NCBI GenBank assembly: GCA_963716455.1
Contig: CAVQTK010000003.1
Location: 74,937-138,936 of the forward strand
Source: CAVQTK01 sp963716455
GTDB lineage: Bacteria; Pseudomonadota; Gammaproteobacteria; Coxiellales; Coxiellaceae
Direction of reading: 5' to 3'
Length of the DNA stretch: 64,000 nt
How positions within the stretch are numbered: the first letter of the stretch is position 1; each line of letters starts with the position of its first letter. This document shows, in pieces, positions 9,079-17,854 of this stretch. A program made the position numbers and the translations under genes. Under the pieces are notes generated by a model. It was not told where the DNA came from. It did no database searches and saw nothing but the letters and a program-made list of their open reading frames with translations.

Positions 9079-10526
9079 GCTATTATCTCATCGTCTGCGG
9101 CTAGTTTTATTTTCTGACAAAGCCACTCGTTAATTACTTGTAAATCTGCTGGACTTAAAGTGCCCGCGGAATTTTTTAAGGCGATGAAATTATTAATGTA
9201 GGCATATTGGTCGTTAGCGTATTGGTCTTGGGTTTGATAAATATTAGAGGTATCGTTTAAAACGTCTACGAAAGTACGAGTACCTGCGTGATAACTTTCT
9301 TTTGTAGAAGCCAAAGAATATTTTGAGGATTTGATAGATTGTAAATCAGCTTTAATTTGATTGATGTTAGAATTAATTCCTAAAAAAGCTTCGCGTGTTT
9401 GTCCTACCACTTGACGATGCACGTATTCCAACTTAGCGCTAGCACTAGCATAGTCGTAGCGGGCCTGGCGACTTTGAATAAGAACAGATCCTCCTGCAAA
9501 AATGGGGACATTAACTACGGCGCTTGCCACTCCTATTCTTGCGTTTAGATCTTCAGTTTTACCGTTAAAAACTAGAGTACGCTGATATTGTGTAGAATCT
9601 GTATAGCTAGCTTGCAAATATAAGGTAGGTAAATGTCCTGCTTCAATGGTAGAAATTTTTTCCCGAGCTACAATCATATTGTAATTTTGGGATAGCAATT
9701 GATAATTTTGTTTCTCCGCAGTTTCTGCCCAGGCATTAATATTATTTGGTTCAGGTGAAACAAGTGGTACTCCTTCAGAGCATAAGCCATTGAGTTTGGT
9801 ATAATACCCCCCTGTAATTGCATGTAAGTCTTCAATACGACTATTTAATGAATTAAGATCAGCAATTCCTTGAGCAACGGATTGATCGTATTTTGCTTGA
9901 GCGTTATCCACATCGGTTTTGGCTGCTAATCCCACCTCATATTTTTCTCGAGCAGTATCCAGTTCTTGTTTGACTGCCCGAGTACTCGCTTGGGTGAAGT
10001 GTAATTTGTCATTAGCTTGAAGAACACTTAAGTAGGCTTTTACGGTCCGGACAATTAAATCTTGATTAGCGGCGGCAAAAGTTGCGGTTGCACCTTTAAC
10101 ACTAGCATTTGCACTTTTCACCTTGGTCCATAAACTCCAATCGAAAATAGGTTGACTTAAATTTAGGCCGATACTGCGAGTATTAAAAGATCCATTAACA
10201 GCGAAAGAAGCATCTGTAGTTATATTATTGTAATCTCTGTCATATTGAATTTGCCCACTTGCCGTGGGGTATAAAGCAGAGATAGCAAGCGGTAATTGTT
10301 CTTGGGCGGATAACCAATCTGCTTGTGCTTGAAGAAAAGTAGGATCATTGCGGGCAGCTTGAGTAAAAACATCTAATAGATTTTCTGCTTGAACTGGTCC
10401 ACTTAGCCCCATGAGAGATAAAGCTAAACAACTGATTAAAATTTTCACTGATTTTTTAACTCTAGAAAAGTAAGACTGTTGCAAAATACAGGTAAAAAAA
10501 ACTAATTTCTCTATTAAGTTCAACAT
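9066..10526 (-). CDS. tolC: TolC-family outer membrane efflux protein
   Basis: Outer-membrane channel of type I secretion and RND/ABC efflux systems, with two outer-membrane-efflux domain repeats. Signal peptide near residues 27-47 (VKILISCLALSLMGLSGPVQA), then the mature start ENLLDVFTQAARNDP. The coiled-coil helices include AREKYEVGLAAKTDVDNAQA, and the second repeat has SYHAGTRTFVDVLN. ATG at 10526 is chosen because AAGGA lies six bases before it; the ATG 27 bases upstream lacks one. The last residues (ARVC) and the TGA come from the inverted repeat of a MITE copy, so the native C-terminus was replaced. No partner pump gene is adjacent. Confidence 0.92.
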   Translation of the reverse strand: MLNLIEKLVFFTCILQQSYFSRVKKSVKILISCLALSLMGLSGPVQAENLLDVFTQAARNDPTFLQAQADWLSAQEQLPLAISALYPTASGQIQYDRDYNNITTDASFAVNGSFNTRSIGLNLSQPIFDWSLWTKVKSANASVKGATATFAAANQDLIVRTVKAYLSVLQANDKLHFTQASTRAVKQELDTAREKYEVGLAAKTDVDNAQAKYDQSVAQGIADLNSLNSRIEDLHAITGGYYTKLNGLCSEGVPLVSPEPNNINAWAETAEKQNYQLLSQNYNMIVAREKISTIEAGHLPTLYLQASYTDSTQYQRTLVFNGKTEDLNARIGVASAVVNVPIFAGGSVLIQSRQARYDYASASAKLEYVHRQVVGQTREAFLGINSNINQIKADLQSIKSSKYSLASTKESYHAGTRTFVDVLNDTSNIYQTQDQYANDQYAYINNFIALKNSAGTLSPADLQVINEWLCQKIKLAADDEIIARVC

Positions 10527-10625
10527 GATATTCCTTCGAATGCTAATGTGCAAAGATTATACCATGAGATCCAGTTTCTTCAACTATAATAACTCAATGT
10601 GCAACAGATGAGTATTAGGGGGGAA

Positions 10626-11951
10626 TTATTCTTCTACTTTAATTATTTTGGCAAATGCTTTCTCAACCATTGATAACGTAAATTCGATTTCCTTTTTGCC
10701 ATGAGCTAAGGATAAAAATCCCGATTCAAAGGCAGAAGGAGCTAAATAAATACCCAAATTCAACATTGCATGGAAAAAATGGCGAAACAGGGTCTGATTG
10801 CAAGCCATGACTTGTTCGTAATAGTGAATTTCTGCATCCTGGGTAAAAAATATGCCGAAAAGTCCTCCGCAAGCTACAGTTTTAAGTGCAATTCCAGCAG
10901 CTTGTGCCGCCTGACTTATTCCAGCGGTTAGGTTTGCTGTAAGTTGACTAAGTTGAGAATAATGATGTGCTTGAAGTTGACGTAGTGTGGCTAATCCCGC
11001 TGCCATAGTCACCGGATTACCAGATAAAGTCCCTGCTTGATACACCGGACCTTCCGGAGCTAAGTGATTCATAATATCACTTCGGCCGCCAAAAGCTCCT
11101 ACAGGCAACCCACCGCCAATAATTTTGCCTAATATCGTTAGGTCAGGGCGAATACCATATAATCCTTGGGCTCCTTGAGGCCCAACTCGAAAACCTGTAA
11201 TGACTTCATCAAAAATTAATAAGCTACCGTAATAATCGCAGATATCGCGTAGTCCAGGTAAAAATTCTGGTAAGGGCAGAACCATATTCATGTTAGCAGC
11301 AATCGGTTCCACAATAATGCCAGCAATATCATTTCCCCAACGCTCAAAAAGAGCAGTGACTGAATTTAAATCATTAAATCGGGCAGTCAAAGTTTCAGCA
11401 GCAATGGATTGGGGAACTCCTGCAGAGCTTGGAACCCCGAAGGTGAGTGCTCCCGAGCCCGATTTAACTAATAGGCTATCCGCATGTCCGTGATAGCAAC
11501 CTTCGAATTTGACAATTTTGTTACGTTGGGTAAAGCCTCGCGCCAGACGGATAGCTGACATAGATGCTTCTGTTCCAGAGTTAACCATGCGAATTTTTTC
11601 AATATTAGGCATCCGTTGGCAGATTTCAGCAGCTAACTCTACTTCAATAGAGCAAGGGGTTCCAAAACTTAGTCCTTGCTGGGCTATCGTTTGCATCGCT
11701 TGCAGAACTTCGGGTTGAGCATGGCCTAGAATCATAGGGCCCCATGAACCAATATAGTCAATATAACTTGTTCCATCGACATCATAGAGGTATGCCCCCT
11801 GTGCTGATTTTATAAATCGTGGCGTGCCCCCAACTGCTAAAAAAGCTCGCACTGGAGAATTTACTCCACCTGGAAGATGTTGTTGAGCTTGATGGAATAA
11901 AGCTTGCGATTGAGAAGATGAAGGCGTTATAGATTCACAAATAGTTGGCAT
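10626..11951 (-). CDS. hemL: Glutamate-1-semialdehyde 2,1-aminomutase
   Basis: PLP enzyme converting glutamate-1-semialdehyde to 5-aminolevulinate in the C5 haem pathway. 441 residues, normal length. Visible are PGGVNSPVRAF near 28, NSGTEASMSAIRLAR, GCYHGHADSLLVKSGSGA, IFDEVITGFR near 245 and the Schiff-base lysine region LGKIIGGGLPVGAFGG near 275. The ATG has GGAG nine bases upstream. It is divergent from the rubredoxin gene with a 41-base shared upstream region, and another haem gene (hemJ) lies 0.2 kb away. Confidence 0.96.
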   Translation of the reverse strand: MPTICESITPSSSQSQALFHQAQQHLPGGVNSPVRAFLAVGGTPRFIKSAQGAYLYDVDGTSYIDYIGSWGPMILGHAQPEVLQAMQTIAQQGLSFGTPCSIEVELAAEICQRMPNIEKIRMVNSGTEASMSAIRLARGFTQRNKIVKFEGCYHGHADSLLVKSGSGALTFGVPSSAGVPQSIAAETLTARFNDLNSVTALFERWGNDIAGIIVEPIAANMNMVLPLPEFLPGLRDICDYYGSLLIFDEVITGFRVGPQGAQGLYGIRPDLTILGKIIGGGLPVGAFGGRSDIMNHLAPEGPVYQAGTLSGNPVTMAAGLATLRQLQAHHYSQLSQLTANLTAGISQAAQAAGIALKTVACGGLFGIFFTQDAEIHYYEQVMACNQTLFRHFFHAMLNLGIYLAPSAFESGFLSLAHGKKEIEFTLSMVEKAFAKIIKVEE

Positions 11952-11992
11952 TTAAAATAACTCCTATTATGATGGTAATGAGGAAATCTATT

Positions 11993-12163
11993 ATGACATA
12001 TAAACGATACATGTGCTTGCTCTGTGGTTTTGTCTATGATGAAGAACAGGGTTGGCCAGATGACCATATTGCTCCCGGTACGCGTTGGGAAGAGATTCCT
12101 GCAGATTGGATGTGTTCGGATTGTCGAGCTATGAAAGAAGACTTTGAAATGATCGAGGTTTGA
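11993..12163 (+). CDS. Rubredoxin
   Basis: 56-residue iron protein that carries one electron. Two cysteine pairs bind the iron: CLLCGFVYDEEQGWP near residue 8 and CSDCRAMKEDF near residue 41. The family signature W-x-C-x-x-C is present as WMCSDC. The ATG at 11993 follows an AGGA site; an upstream in-frame ATG at 11945 falls in the hemL 5' region and would add an unrelated leader. It is convergent with hemJ. Confidence 0.93.
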   Translation: MTYKRYMCLLCGFVYDEEQGWPDDHIAPGTRWEEIPADWMCSDCRAMKEDFEMIEV

Positions 12164-12164
12164 C

Positions 12165-12590
12165 CTACATCTGCGGCTTGACTACTACTAACAACACAAT
12201 CCCAATAAGTAATAAAGTTGGAACTTCGTTAAACCAACGGTAAAATTTTGCAGGTAACCGATTAGTCTCTTGTTTAAAACGTTGCAATAAATATCCACAG
12301 TAACCATGATAAGCCCACAAAATAATCACTAAGGTGAGTTTGGCGTGCATCCATCCTTGTGTACGGTACCAACTCCAGTTCCCGATCAATAATACAAGAC
12401 CCAATCCCGTAGTTAATAGGGCGGCTGGAGTCATAATAAAATAAAATAATTTATGCTCCATGATTTTAAATCGTTCTATGCTAATTCTATCAGTGCTTAA
12501 AGAATGATATAGAAAAAGTCGCGGTAAATAGAAGAGCCCGGCAAACCAGGCTACCATAAAAATTATATGCCATGCTAAAATCCAATTCAC
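12165..12590 (-). CDS. hemJ: HemJ-type protoporphyrinogen IX oxidase
   Basis: 141-residue inner-membrane protein with four hydrophobic helices. It matches the HemJ/UPF0093 pattern: WHIIFMVAWFAGLFYLPRLFLYH at residues 7-29 with the conserved histidine, and MHAKLTLVIILWAYHGYCG near 81 with the conserved lysine. HemJ oxidises protoporphyrinogen IX in bacteria without HemG or HemY. Proximity to hemL supports a haem role. It ends one base from the rubredoxin stop, in opposite orientation. Confidence 0.85.
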   Translation of the reverse strand: MNWILAWHIIFMVAWFAGLFYLPRLFLYHSLSTDRISIERFKIMEHKLFYFIMTPAALLTTGLGLVLLIGNWSWYRTQGWMHAKLTLVIILWAYHGYCGYLLQRFKQETNRLPAKFYRWFNEVPTLLLIGIVLLVVVKPQM

Positions 12591-12683
12591 ACCTCTATTC
12601 TACAAATAAGATTTGGGGAAATTCAAGGGGAACAACTATCAATAATTGCTGAATTGAATGAAATTTGCTAAAATTGGAAACAT

Positions 12684-13154
12684 ATGACCACTTTAAATCC
12701 TATTTCCTCGAACCACCTGCTAAATTTTACTTTAGCCGCTGCTATTAAAGTTAAAAGTTTGATTGATGAGGAAGGTAATCCTCACTTGAATTTGCGAGTT
12801 TTCATTACCGGCGGTGGATGCTCAGGATTCCAATATGGATTCACTTTTGATGAAAACGTAAATGCCGATGATATCGTGGTTGAAAAAGTCATTACTCAAG
12901 AGGAAGAGGATGAGGAAGATGAAGGCGGTGGGGAAAATGGTGAAGACGAAGACGAAGATGAAGGTGGCGGAGACACTGGCGGAAATGCCGCCGCAAAAGC
13001 TGGCAGCGTCAAATTATTGATTGATCCCATGAGTTTTCAATATTTGCAAGGCGCTGAAATAGATTACGAAGAAAAAGTCAGTGGCGCACAATTTGTAATT
13101 CGTAATCCTGACGCTAAAACAACCTGTGGTTGTGGTTCTTCTTTTGCTATATAA
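12684..13154 (+). CDS. erpA: Iron-sulfur insertion protein ErpA with acidic insert
   Basis: A-type carrier delivering Fe-S clusters to target enzymes. 156 residues, about 40 longer than usual. The N-terminal half has KVKSLIDEEGNPHLNLRVF and GGGCSGFQYGFTFDE; the C-terminal half has IDPMSFQYLQGAEIDY and NPDAKTTCGCGSSF. The three cluster cysteines (GCSG and CGCG) are intact. Between them, at about residues 75-110, lies a low-complexity stretch of Glu, Asp and Gly ending in an alanine-rich segment, which canonical ErpA lacks. The insert lies at the tip between two strands, so the fold may be preserved. Confidence 0.92.
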   Translation: MTTLNPISSNHLLNFTLAAAIKVKSLIDEEGNPHLNLRVFITGGGCSGFQYGFTFDENVNADDIVVEKVITQEEEDEEDEGGGENGEDEDEDEGGGDTGGNAAAKAGSVKLLIDPMSFQYLQGAEIDYEEKVSGAQFVIRNPDAKTTCGCGSSFAI

Positions 13155-13158
13155 CTGT

Positions 13159-13926
13159 TCATACCAGATAAATGTCAAACCGGCTACTCTTTCCTTCCAA
13201 TGATTGACTTGGTTTTGGCCCCAGAAGAAGGGGAGAAGCTAAACGGGGTCTTTTAACCACAACTCGTTCACGAGCTGTCATTAAAGCCAAATTTAGTAGT
13301 TCTGTTGCATCTTCATTATCCCCAACTATCGCTCGAAGAATACGCATTTCTTTTTTTACTAATGCAGATTTTTTACGGATGGGATACATAGGATCCAAAT
13401 ATATGACTTGCGGATATTGGTTGGGCAATAATTGCTGCAAATAAAGCTTGCTATCCATAAGATGTAATTGCCAGAATAATTTTTTTACACTTGGTAAATC
13501 CTGTGCACGTTGCCACCCGTCTTCTAATAAGGCACCAATAATAGGTGAACGTTCTATCATGGTTATTTTTGCACCTAGATAAGCCAATATAAAAGCATCT
13601 CGGCCTAGGCCCGCGCTAACATCACAAATTGAGAGAGTTTTTTTCTTATGTAAACCAATGGCTCGAGCTAATAATTGTTTTCTTCCGCCTCCGTATTGAC
13701 ATCTATGTCGCATACTACCCGTTACAAAATCAACATAAATTTCCATAGCAGGTTCTTTTACTGGATTGATGGTCAAGGTTAAACGTTGTGGAGTAATAAT
13801 CATGATAGCTGGATAAGAAGGTATTTTATCCGGTGTTACCAATTTCAGTTGCAGTCTTTGAGCGATGTGTTCAGCTTTATGTTTTAATTCTGGTAGGGTA
13901 TAGGTAACTGCAATTTTAGTAATCAT
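13159..13926 (-). CDS. rsmJ: 16S rRNA (guanine-1516-N2) methyltransferase
   Basis: SAM-dependent methyltransferase of the RsmJ family acting on 16S rRNA. Motifs are CDVSAGLGRDAFILAYLGA (SAM site, near 100), ERSPIIGALLEDGW, YLDPMYP near 175 and the C-terminal VKRPRLASPLL. The start at 13926 (MITKIAV) is chosen because it follows the gshB stop by one base; a longer frame reaches upstream into gshB. It is the last gene of a gshA-gshB-rsmJ run. Confidence 0.9.
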   Translation of the reverse strand: MITKIAVTYTLPELKHKAEHIAQRLQLKLVTPDKIPSYPAIMIITPQRLTLTINPVKEPAMEIYVDFVTGSMRHRCQYGGGRKQLLARAIGLHKKKTLSICDVSAGLGRDAFILAYLGAKITMIERSPIIGALLEDGWQRAQDLPSVKKLFWQLHLMDSKLYLQQLLPNQYPQVIYLDPMYPIRKKSALVKKEMRILRAIVGDNEDATELLNLALMTARERVVVKRPRLASPLLLGPKPSQSLEGKSSRFDIYLV

Positions 13927-13927
13927 T

Positions 13928-14869
13928 TTATAAAAGTAATGTAAGCTGATCCAGCAACTTCCCGGCAATATCTATGTTGAACAATCGCTCTAGTTCCCTA
14001 GCGCAAGTAGGGCTGGTAACATTAATTTCAGTAAGATAGTCACCAATCACATCTAAACCAACAAATAAGAGACCTTTATCCCGGAGAGTGGGGCCTACTT
14101 GTTCGCAAATCCACCAATCTCTATCAGTTAACTCTCGGCCTTGACCACTAGCGCCTATTGCTAGATTGCCACGAAAATCATGTTTGGGGGGAATACGTGC
14201 CAATGCATAAGGGATAGGTTCGCCATTTATAAGTAGAATGCGTTTATCCCCTTCGTAGATTTTTTCAATGAAATGTTGTGCCATTACGAGGCGTTGACCG
14301 TTTTGGGTAAGTGTTTCAACGATCACTGATAAATTGGGATCTTGTGCACAAGCTTTAAATACAGATTTCCCGCCCATGGCATCCAATGGCTTGATCACGG
14401 CTACTTTTTCATTAGCTACAAATTCCTTAAGTAAATCCATTTTTGCTGTTACTAATGTATTGGGGCAACATTGTGGAAACCATGCAGTAAATAATTTTTC
14501 ATTAGCATCGCGTAGACTGGCTGGATCATTAACAACAAGCAGACCTTGATGTTGTGCTTGTTCTAAAAGATAAGTCAGATAAATATAATCCATATTAAAA
14601 GGTGGGTCTTTGCGCATAAGAAAAATATTTAAATCAACTAAAGGCTGCTCTATAGGGGGATCTAATTTAAACCAATTTTGCAGATCATCTTTAACGGAGA
14701 TAGGATACATTTTTCCCCAAGTAATACCATCTCGTAGCCAAACAGACTGCGGTTCAAGATAATAGTTTTTCCAATGTCGTGCTTGTGCTGCCAGTAATAA
14801 AGCAAAACTGGTGTCTTTAGAAACCTGAATTTGGGCGATAGAGTCCATCAGGATTCCCATCTTTATCAT
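13928..14869 (-). CDS. gshB: Glutathione synthetase
   Basis: ATP-grasp enzyme joining gamma-glutamylcysteine and glycine. 313 residues from ATG at 14869, which overlaps the gshA stop as ATGA. Landmarks are MGILMDSIAQI, the RKDPPFNMDYIY region near 85, KPLDAMGGKSVFK near 157, EGDKRILLINGEP near 225 and the C-terminal EINVTSPTCARELE. The longer upstream frame lies within gshA and is disregarded. Function in redox homeostasis depends on gshA, which is frameshifted here. Confidence 0.94.
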   Translation of the reverse strand: MIKMGILMDSIAQIQVSKDTSFALLLAAQARHWKNYYLEPQSVWLRDGITWGKMYPISVKDDLQNWFKLDPPIEQPLVDLNIFLMRKDPPFNMDYIYLTYLLEQAQHQGLLVVNDPASLRDANEKLFTAWFPQCCPNTLVTAKMDLLKEFVANEKVAVIKPLDAMGGKSVFKACAQDPNLSVIVETLTQNGQRLVMAQHFIEKIYEGDKRILLINGEPIPYALARIPPKHDFRGNLAIGASGQGRELTDRDWWICEQVGPTLRDKGLLFVGLDVIGDYLTEINVTSPTCARELERLFNIDIAGKLLDQLTLLL

Positions 14870-16124
14870 TGAGATACACTCTTTAAAAAGGATAACTCTA
14901 ATGCGGATGCAAGCATTGCTAAGCGGGCGATGACTCCATAAGCATAAAAAAGACTTTGTGGTGAATTTTCTTTGCTGGCAAATTGGCAATAATTTTCGAA
15001 AGGTAAAGGCTCAAAGTCCATTCCTGGAGAATTTAAGTTTTCACGGGGTCCTCGGTTTTTATGTAGGCGATAGAAACCTCCTATGACATAGCGTCCAATT
15101 GTGTAAATAACAGGTTCAGCCACTGCTTTAGTTGGACCTGCGATTTCAAAAGTATGGATTCCTTCTTGAATAATCGCTTTAGTTACTTGAATTCCACCTT
15201 TTATAGTTGACATGTGTTGACGTTGTTTACGATTAAGATGGAGTAATTGTTCTGCGCTATCTATCATCATAACTGCCATACCATACGTACCTTGATCGGC
15301 TTTAACCACCAAAAAGGGCTGATGGTGAATCCCATATTGTTGATATTTTTTTTGTATGCGGTTCAGTACCCTGTTAGCTCTCTCTACTAAGCATTCTTGA
15401 CCCTCTTTTTTTTGAAAGTCTACTGCAGGGCATTGGTCGAAATAGGGAGAGATGAGCCATGGATCTAGGTCTAAGGTTTGAGCAAATACTTGACAAATTT
15501 TTTCATATTGAGAAAAATGTGCCGATTTCAATCGAGTAGCCCATCCTAATTCGATAGCGGGCATAATGAGTTGCTGTACATTTTGCAGAATTTTAGGAAC
15601 TCCTGAAGACAGGTCGTTATTTAATAAAATACAGCAGCTGGAAAAATTTTTTACTGAGACAAAATTGTTCTCTCGAATTAATGGTTCTATGCAGATAGTT
15701 CTTCCGGAAGTTAAGGTGTATACCTGATTTTCAGTGATATCCGGGTTTAATGAACCAATACGAACTTCAAGACCTGCTTGACATAGAATCTCTTGTAAAG
15801 TGGCTAAGCTTTCAAAGTAAAAAGGGTTGCGAGTATGGCTTTCAGGGATCAACAGTATTCGAGTGATGTTTGGACAAATTTCCGCAATTGTAGCCTGCAT
15901 AGCCTGAACATATAATGACATACCGTGGGGGTTTAGGTTATTAAATCCAGCTGGAAATAGGTTGGTATCAACAGGAGCTAATTTAAATCGGAATTGCGTA
16001 GATCCACCGAACCATAAATGGGTGGTGAAGCAGCTTGCCATTGTTGGCGGAACCAACCTTCAATTAACACAGAGTGTTGGTGAAAATAGTGATTTATATC
16101 GAAAACTGTTTTTATTATTTCCAT
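14866..16124 (-). pseudogene. gshA: Glutamate-cysteine ligase (T. ferrooxidans type), one-base frameshift
   Basis: First enzyme of glutathione synthesis, of the proteobacterial ATP-grasp type rather than E. coli GshA. The body is open from about 15985 to 14866 (KLAPVDTNLFPAGFNNLNP, KADQGTYGMAVMMID, GGFYRLHKNRGPRENLNSPG). The natural N-terminus is in another frame from ATG 16124 behind GAGGAG: EGWFRQQWQAASPPIYGSVD then LRNSD. The two frames meet at 15981-15988, where the coding strand reads GATTTAAATTAG. One extra T gives the expected LRNSDFKLAPVD. So a single T appears deleted. This is either a true inactivating change, programmed slippage or an assembly error. Confidence 0.85.
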
Positions 16125-16206
16125 CACTCCTCATTGATAAATTTGAGTCAAAAATATGGGAATCCATGGTATCATTATTTGAGGCAAATTGCTTGAGTAG
16201 TCGAGT

Positions 16207-16971
16207 ATGAAGTGGACAGGTAAAATTGTTGGTCTAATAATAGGTATGATATTTGGTAATCCACTAGTTATCCTGTTGGGTGTAGTGGTGGGTCATCTTT
16301 ACGATATAGGCTTTCTGCAACGTTTTTTTTCTCAAGGGATAAGTTCAAAACCAGGGAGTACTCAACAAATCTTTTTTGACAGTATTTTCACAGTGATGGG
16401 CTTTTTAGCAAAATTAGATGGTCGAGTAACTGTGGAAGAGATTCATGCTGTGGAAGGAGTGATGCAGAAAATGAGTCTGAGTGCGGAATTACGTAAAGAA
16501 GCAATACGCTTGTTTCGTATAGGCAAGGAGCCTAATTTTGACCTATTGGCAACATTGCAACACTTGAAACAGGCTTGCGGACGTCATCCTGAGTTATTAT
16601 ATTTTTTTTTAGAGACACAAATTCAGATTGCACAAGTTGAAGGACCGCTTCATGGCAGTAAATGGACTGCCATAAATACCATTTGTGCTGAACTAGGATT
16701 GCAAGGTGTCTGGCCAGAGCAAGAGGAACAGGTATATCAGCCATTTAATTATGCAAAGCCATTGTTATCTCAATCTTATCGGTTATTGGGGATAGAACCT
16801 CATGCTAGTAATACAGAAATCAAAAAAGCGTACCGACGGTTGCTGAGTAAGCATCATCCTGATAAATTGATGGCACAAGGTTTACCGGCAGAAATGATTA
16901 AAATGGCAAATGAAAAAACTCAAAAAATTCATCATGCCTATGAAACCATAAAAAAAAATCGTCAGTTTTAA
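16207..16971 (+). CDS. djlA: Co-chaperone DjlA
   Basis: Membrane-anchored J-domain protein that stimulates DnaK. Residues 6-32 form a glycine-rich transmembrane segment (GLIIGMIFGNPLVILLGVVVG). A central TerB-like helical region spans about 55-165 (MGFLAKLDGRVTVEEI, the acidic-helix repeat of this family). The C-terminal J domain starts near 187 (YRLLGIEPHASNTEIKKAYRRL) with the HPD motif in KHHPDKLMAQG. 254 residues, near E. coli DjlA. It is divergent from gshA with about 80 bases between, and followed three bases later by tsaC. Confidence 0.93.
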   Translation: MKWTGKIVGLIIGMIFGNPLVILLGVVVGHLYDIGFLQRFFSQGISSKPGSTQQIFFDSIFTVMGFLAKLDGRVTVEEIHAVEGVMQKMSLSAELRKEAIRLFRIGKEPNFDLLATLQHLKQACGRHPELLYFFLETQIQIAQVEGPLHGSKWTAINTICAELGLQGVWPEQEEQVYQPFNYAKPLLSQSYRLLGIEPHASNTEIKKAYRRLLSKHHPDKLMAQGLPAEMIKMANEKTQKIHHAYETIKKNRQF

Positions 16972-16974
16972 ACT

Positions 16975-17538
16975 ATGAAACCACTTGCTACTGAAGATCT
17001 ACAACAAGCCGTAGCTTGTTTGAACAGAGGGGAAATAATTGCTTACCCGACTGAGGCCGTATATGGGCTTGGGTGTAATCCTTTTCGTCTGGATGCTGTC
17101 GCCCGTTTATTGGAATTAAAACAGCGTTCTCTAGATAAAGGTTTAATTTTAGTTGCCGCCACCTGGGATCAAGTAGAAATGCTAGTTGAACCCATTCCCC
17201 CTCCTTTATTAGCTCAAATATTAAACTCATGGCCAGGGCCGACCACCTGGATATTTCCTGCCAGTTCTCATGTGCCTACATGGATTCGCGGACAACATCA
17301 GGGAGTAGCGTTGCGGATCAGTAATCATCCAGTTGTTCAAAAGTTATGCCTTAATTATGGCGGGCCTATTGTTTCTACCAGTGCCAACTATGAAGGTCAG
17401 CCTCCTTTGCGCGACTATTTGACGGTTCAAATGGTTTTTGGGAAGCAGGTTAACTTTGTTGTGAATGGAAAAGTAGGAGAGGAGAGCAAGCCAACTACTA
17501 TTCGTGATGCAGGGAGCGGAGATATAATACGCAATTAA
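16975..17538 (+). CDS. tsaC: Threonylcarbamoyl-AMP synthase
   Basis: YrdC-fold enzyme making the threonylcarbamoyl adenylate used for the t6A tRNA modification. 187 residues, the short TsaC form without the Sua5 domain. Motifs are AYPTEAVYGLGCNP near 20, LELKQRSLDKGLILVA near 45, GPTTWIFPAS near 88 and STSANYEGQPP near 136. It starts three bases after djlA and is probably translated from the same message. tsaB of the same pathway is at 53461. Confidence 0.94.
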   Translation: MKPLATEDLQQAVACLNRGEIIAYPTEAVYGLGCNPFRLDAVARLLELKQRSLDKGLILVAATWDQVEMLVEPIPPPLLAQILNSWPGPTTWIFPASSHVPTWIRGQHQGVALRISNHPVVQKLCLNYGGPIVSTSANYEGQPPLRDYLTVQMVFGKQVNFVVNGKVGEESKPTTIRDAGSGDIIRN

Positions 17539-17571
17539 ACCTAAATTAATTACGATGAATTATATTTAGCA

Positions 17572-17727
17572 TTATTGGGTTGGATCTGAAGAAGAGGATT
17601 CCTTCTGCGTCTGTGATTGTTTTTTGACCCATTGATCATAAATTTGTTTTGCAGCGGTGAAGTTTTGCTGACGTAAATAATGCATAATTTCTGCTCTAAT
17701 TTCAGTCGGTAGATTATTATGGTGCAT
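17572..17727 (-). CDS. 51-residue conserved-looking small protein
   Basis: ATG at 17727 is preceded by TAGGA at a good distance and opens a 51-codon frame ending TAA. The product starts MHHNNLPTEIRAEIMHYLRQ, a predicted helical segment, and ends in a polar Ser/Gln-rich tail. No signal peptide or membrane segment. The following ~120 bases up to the rdgB stop hold no gene. I do not recognise a family; the ribosome site and codon pattern are the support. Confidence 0.6.
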   Translation of the reverse strand: MHHNNLPTEIRAEIMHYLRQQNFTAAKQIYDQWVKKQSQTQKESSSSDPTQ

Positions 17728-17854
17728 TTTTTTTCCTATTTTATGGTTTGGGGTATATCATAATCTTAGTTAAAATATAGCATACACTATAAAGGTTAAG
17801 AAAATCTTAATTTTACCTGGATCGCCTGCCCATTTTATCAGTTTTTTATCCCAT

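Noticed and set aside
12646..12674. TTGCTG-17-TAAAAT as promoter of erpA
   Set aside because: Spacing is good but transcription would start about three bases before the ATG; in AT-rich DNA such matches are frequent, so it was not listed as a feature.
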